A stretch of 64,000 bases of DNA from Hoeflea phototrophica DFL-43. Lineage in GTDB: Bacteria; Pseudomonadota; Alphaproteobacteria; Rhizobiales; Rhizobiaceae. The position numbers and the translations under genes were made by a program. A model generated the notes under the pieces. The model ran no database searches and had not been told where the DNA came from. It worked only from the letters and a program-made list of their open reading frames with translations. Below, one piece after another: positions 62,017 through 64,000 of this stretch. How positions within the stretch are numbered: the first letter of the stretch is position 1; each line of letters opens with the position of its first letter. Where the stretch lies: positions 3,917,853 to 3,981,852 of the forward strand of contig NZ_CM002917.1 of assembly GCF_000154705.2 (NCBI RefSeq), read 5' to 3'.

Positions 62017-62028
62017 TTATTGCAATAA
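62017..62028. promoter_or_regulatory. Palindrome in the LysR-dioxygenase divergent promoter
   Basis: TTATTGCAATAA is a perfect 12-bp palindrome, 7 bases before the LysR start and about 95 before the dioxygenase start. The T-N10-A form is close to the LysR-box T-N11-A. It is a likely site for the adjacent regulator. Confidence 0.55.
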
Positions 62029-62034
62029 TGGGCA

Positions 62035-62940
62035 GTGCAGGACATCAAACCCATTCGCGTTTTCCTAAAGGTCGCAGAGCTTAAAAGCTTTGCAGCGGCT
62101 GCGCGCAACCTGAACATGACTCCGGCATCGGTGACGCGGATTGTTGCCAGACTTGAGAATGATCTGGACACCCAGCTTTTGAAGCGCACAACCCGCCAGG
62201 TCGCACTGACCAGTGCCGGAGCACGGGTTGCTGCTCGGTTTGCACCGATTGTGGAACAGTTCGATCAGATCGCCGGAGAGGTCGCCCGCGCCGCACGGCC
62301 GGATCACGGGCGGCTCGCGATCAATGCTCCGATGTCACTGGGTCTGCGCTTGCTGCCCGACCTGATAGACAGCTTCCGGCTCGCCTACCCTAACGTCACC
62401 CTGAATGTGCAGCTGACCGACACGCTCGTCGACATCGTGGAAGAAAATTGTGACCTGGCAATCCGCATATCGGGTCCGCCCACTGACAAATCGACAATCT
62501 GGCGGAAGATCTGTGAGGTACCGCGCCACGCGATCGCCGCGCCAGGCCTGTTCGATCGGATCGACCGGCCGCAGACCCCTGACGACCTCAAACGAGAGTT
62601 TTGCATGTCCTATTCCGCCAACGGCGGATCGGAGATCTGGAGATTCCGCAAGGCGCAGATCACGCGGAACATTCCGGCTGGAACAGAGCTGGTCTCAAAC
62701 AGCGGCGATTTTCTCTATTCCCTGGTCAAATCCGGCGACGGGATAGCCGTGCTGCCGGATTTCATCTTTAAGGATGCACTTGCCCGCGAGGAAGTGGAAC
62801 AGCTGCTTGATGACTGGGAAATCCAGCCTCTTTGGCTCACCCTGTTCTATCCGCCCTATGAAACCCTGCCGCCACTCGTCGCCAGTTTTTCAGACTTCTT
62901 CGAGGCCTATTTGCGCGACGTGGGTGAGCTGGAATTCTAA
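62035..62940 (+). CDS. LysR-family regulator, probably of the dioxygenase-hydrolase operon
   Basis: A 301-residue LysR protein. Helix-turn-helix: IRVFLKVAELKSFAAAARNLNMTPASVTRIVARLENDL; effector domain from about residue 88 (HGRLAINAPMSLGLRLLPDL, VDIVEENCDLAIRISG, DGIAVLPDFIF). The start codon is GTG at 62035; the ATG seven bases earlier is out of frame. Divergence from the dioxygenase gene with a palindrome in between supports control of that operon, perhaps in response to quinones or electrophiles. Confidence 0.92.
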   Translation: MQDIKPIRVFLKVAELKSFAAAARNLNMTPASVTRIVARLENDLDTQLLKRTTRQVALTSAGARVAARFAPIVEQFDQIAGEVARAARPDHGRLAINAPMSLGLRLLPDLIDSFRLAYPNVTLNVQLTDTLVDIVEENCDLAIRISGPPTDKSTIWRKICEVPRHAIAAPGLFDRIDRPQTPDDLKREFCMSYSANGGSEIWRFRKAQITRNIPAGTELVSNSGDFLYSLVKSGDGIAVLPDFIFKDALAREEVEQLLDDWEIQPLWLTLFYPPYETLPPLVASFSDFFEAYLRDVGELEF

Positions 62941-63029
62941 GACACCAGCTTCAACCGGATACCGGGACAACCCAACCAAGCCAGCCTGGGAGCGGTGATC
63001 ATCTGCTGGATCAGAGACCTGATTGCTGT

Positions 63030-63060
63030 CACGGGCGGCCTAGAGCCGCCCGTGGATTTT
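63030..63060 (+). terminator. Bidirectional-type terminator between LysR and znuA genes
   Basis: CACGGGCGGC (63030-63039) and GCCGCCCGTG (63045-63054) form a perfect 10-bp stem with a 5-base loop. GATTTT follows on the plus strand, so it ends LysR transcription best. Confidence 0.85.
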
Positions 63061-63073
63061 AGGATCCGGAGGT

Positions 63074-64000
63074 TCAGCTTGCCTCGGAGAGGCAGGTCTT
63101 GATGGAATCAGCCATGTTTTCGATCACCTCGAAATAGAGGTCCGGCCCATCCGCGAGCTCCGCGCCCAGCGGATCGATGATGCCGGATTTTGCCGCAGTG
63201 CCCTCGATCACGGTCGAAACCAGTTTCGGCTCGAACTGCGGCTCGGCGAAAACGCAGGCCGCACCCAGTTCCTGCACCTTGGCACGGATCTCGGTGACGC
63301 GTTCCGCGCCGGGCATCACCTCGGGCGACACCGTGATCGAACCTGCGGCGGTAACGCCGAAGCGATTCTCGAAATAGTGATAGGCATCGTGAAACACGAT
63401 GAAGCCCTTGCCCTTGACCGGCTCCAGCTTGGCCGAGACCTCGGTGATCAGCGTATCAAGCCTGGCTGAGACAGCTTCGGCATTGGCCTCATATTTCGCC
63501 GCATTCGCCGGATCTGCGCTGGCAAGTGCCTCCTCGATTTCATGCACCATTGCCTTGGCGTTGATCGGATCGAGCCAGATATGCGCATCATATTCGCCAT
63601 GGGCATGTTCGTCGTGATCGTCCTCATGCGCTGCGGTTTCATGATCATGATCGTGGTCGTGATCATGGCCGTGAGCCTCTGCCTTCTCCTCATGGTCATG
63701 TTCGTGCCCGGCTTCCGCATGATCCTCATGACCATCCTCGTCGCCGTGATCATGTCTCTCAAATGCGCCGCCCTCGCGAAAGCCGAGCTTTACCAGATCA
63801 TGCCCATTGATCAGTTCGATGGACTTCGCGTTCGCCGCGATTGTCTCCAAAGGCTTTTCAAGGAAGGCCTCCAATTCGTGACCTATCCAGAACACCACAT
63901 CAGCAGACTCGAGCATCTGCGCTTGCGATGGCTTGAGTGCGTAATTGTGCGGCGAACCGGCACCGTCCACAATCAGCCCAGGCTCACCAACACCTTCCAT
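63074..64000 (-). CDS. znuA: Zinc ABC transporter substrate-binding protein, partial
   Basis: The C-terminal 308 residues of a ZnuA-type cluster A-I binding protein; the 5' end lies beyond the window. HNYALKPSQAQMLESADVVFWIG includes the first metal His. A long charged loop (about 50 residues) is rich in His, Asp and Glu (HDHDHDHDHETAAHEDD). AHIWLDPINAKAMV (second His) and GFIVFHDAYHYFENRFG (third His) follow, and the final Asp or Glu ligand lies in the C-terminal lobe (FAEPQFEPKLV). The periplasmic protein delivers Zn2+ to ZnuBC. Expression is usually Zur-controlled; the promoter is outside the window. Confidence 0.93.
   Translation of the reverse strand: MEGVGEPGLIVDGAGSPHNYALKPSQAQMLESADVVFWIGHELEAFLEKPLETIAANAKSIELINGHDLVKLGFREGGAFERHDHGDEDGHEDHAEAGHEHDHEEKAEAHGHDHDHDHDHETAAHEDDHDEHAHGEYDAHIWLDPINAKAMVHEIEEALASADPANAAKYEANAEAVSARLDTLITEVSAKLEPVKGKGFIVFHDAYHYFENRFGVTAAGSITVSPEVMPGAERVTEIRAKVQELGAACVFAEPQFEPKLVSTVIEGTAAKSGIIDPLGAELADGPDLYFEVIENMADSIKTCLSEAS

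Noticed and set aside
63600..63770. Repeated CATGATCATG-type motifs resembling a short tandem repeat
   Set aside because: They are His and Asp codons of the ZnuA histidine-rich loop.

Overview
The window looks like chromosomal DNA of a marine or salt-adapted alphaproteobacterium of the Hyphomicrobiales (Rhizobiaceae-like, for instance near Hoeflea). This is inferred from the GC-rich coding sequence, the rhizobial style of the regulators and the TRAP, BMP and Na+-NQR systems; no rRNA or other marker gene is present to fix the taxon. Coding is dense, many operon genes overlap by ATGA, and I saw no tRNA, rRNA, CRISPR or prophage.

Layout. 1-1709: an IS256-family element (179-1555) with an 8-bp target duplication has split a glyoxalase-superfamily gene. 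1950-5850: membrane AraC regulator, small secreted protein, GNAT, and an ornithine/lysine decarboxylase with a long structured leader. 5996-8724: LysR gene, then a DUF1007 protein and a NicO-type nickel/cobalt exporter. 8734-14795: SDR, GNATs, aminotransferase, LysE exporter, DUF533 protein, KDPG aldolase. 14940-18164: TrhO, a DadA-like dehydrogenase and 4-hydroxyproline epimerase. 18173-24290: LacI regulator, xylB, xylA, a stray pcaD and a GH1 glucosidase on the minus strand. 24561-27563: gltX and class II lysS. 28374-34250: cytosine-deaminase-like amidohydrolase with a BMP-type nucleoside ABC transporter. 34568-35728: acetate kinase.

35748-45248 is the most unusual part. A minus-strand operon nqrA-B-C-D-E-F-apbE-nqrM plus a CBS-pair protein is divergent from a secreted pentaheme cytochrome c, which is followed by a cation:proton antiporter. 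The shared promoter region holds an FNR/FixK-type box. NqrB is only 272 residues and lacks the loop that carries the covalent FMN threonine in ordinary NqrB. The set suggests an oxygen-regulated variant sodium pump with a dedicated periplasmic electron carrier.

45487-51197: a TRAP transporter with an amidase, a small membrane protein and a 2-hydroxyacid dehydrogenase, probably one uptake and catabolic operon. 51244-52419: YbdK-type ligase. 52480-57676: an RND efflux pump with two adaptor proteins. 57912-58754: a deletion scar with remnants of a DeoR regulator, an ABC permease, an aldo/keto reductase and a RidA-like protein. 58763-62940: aminotransferase, a hydrolase plus ring-cleaving dioxygenase pair and its divergent LysR regulator. 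63074-64000: 3' part of a histidine-rich ZnuA zinc-binding protein running off the window.
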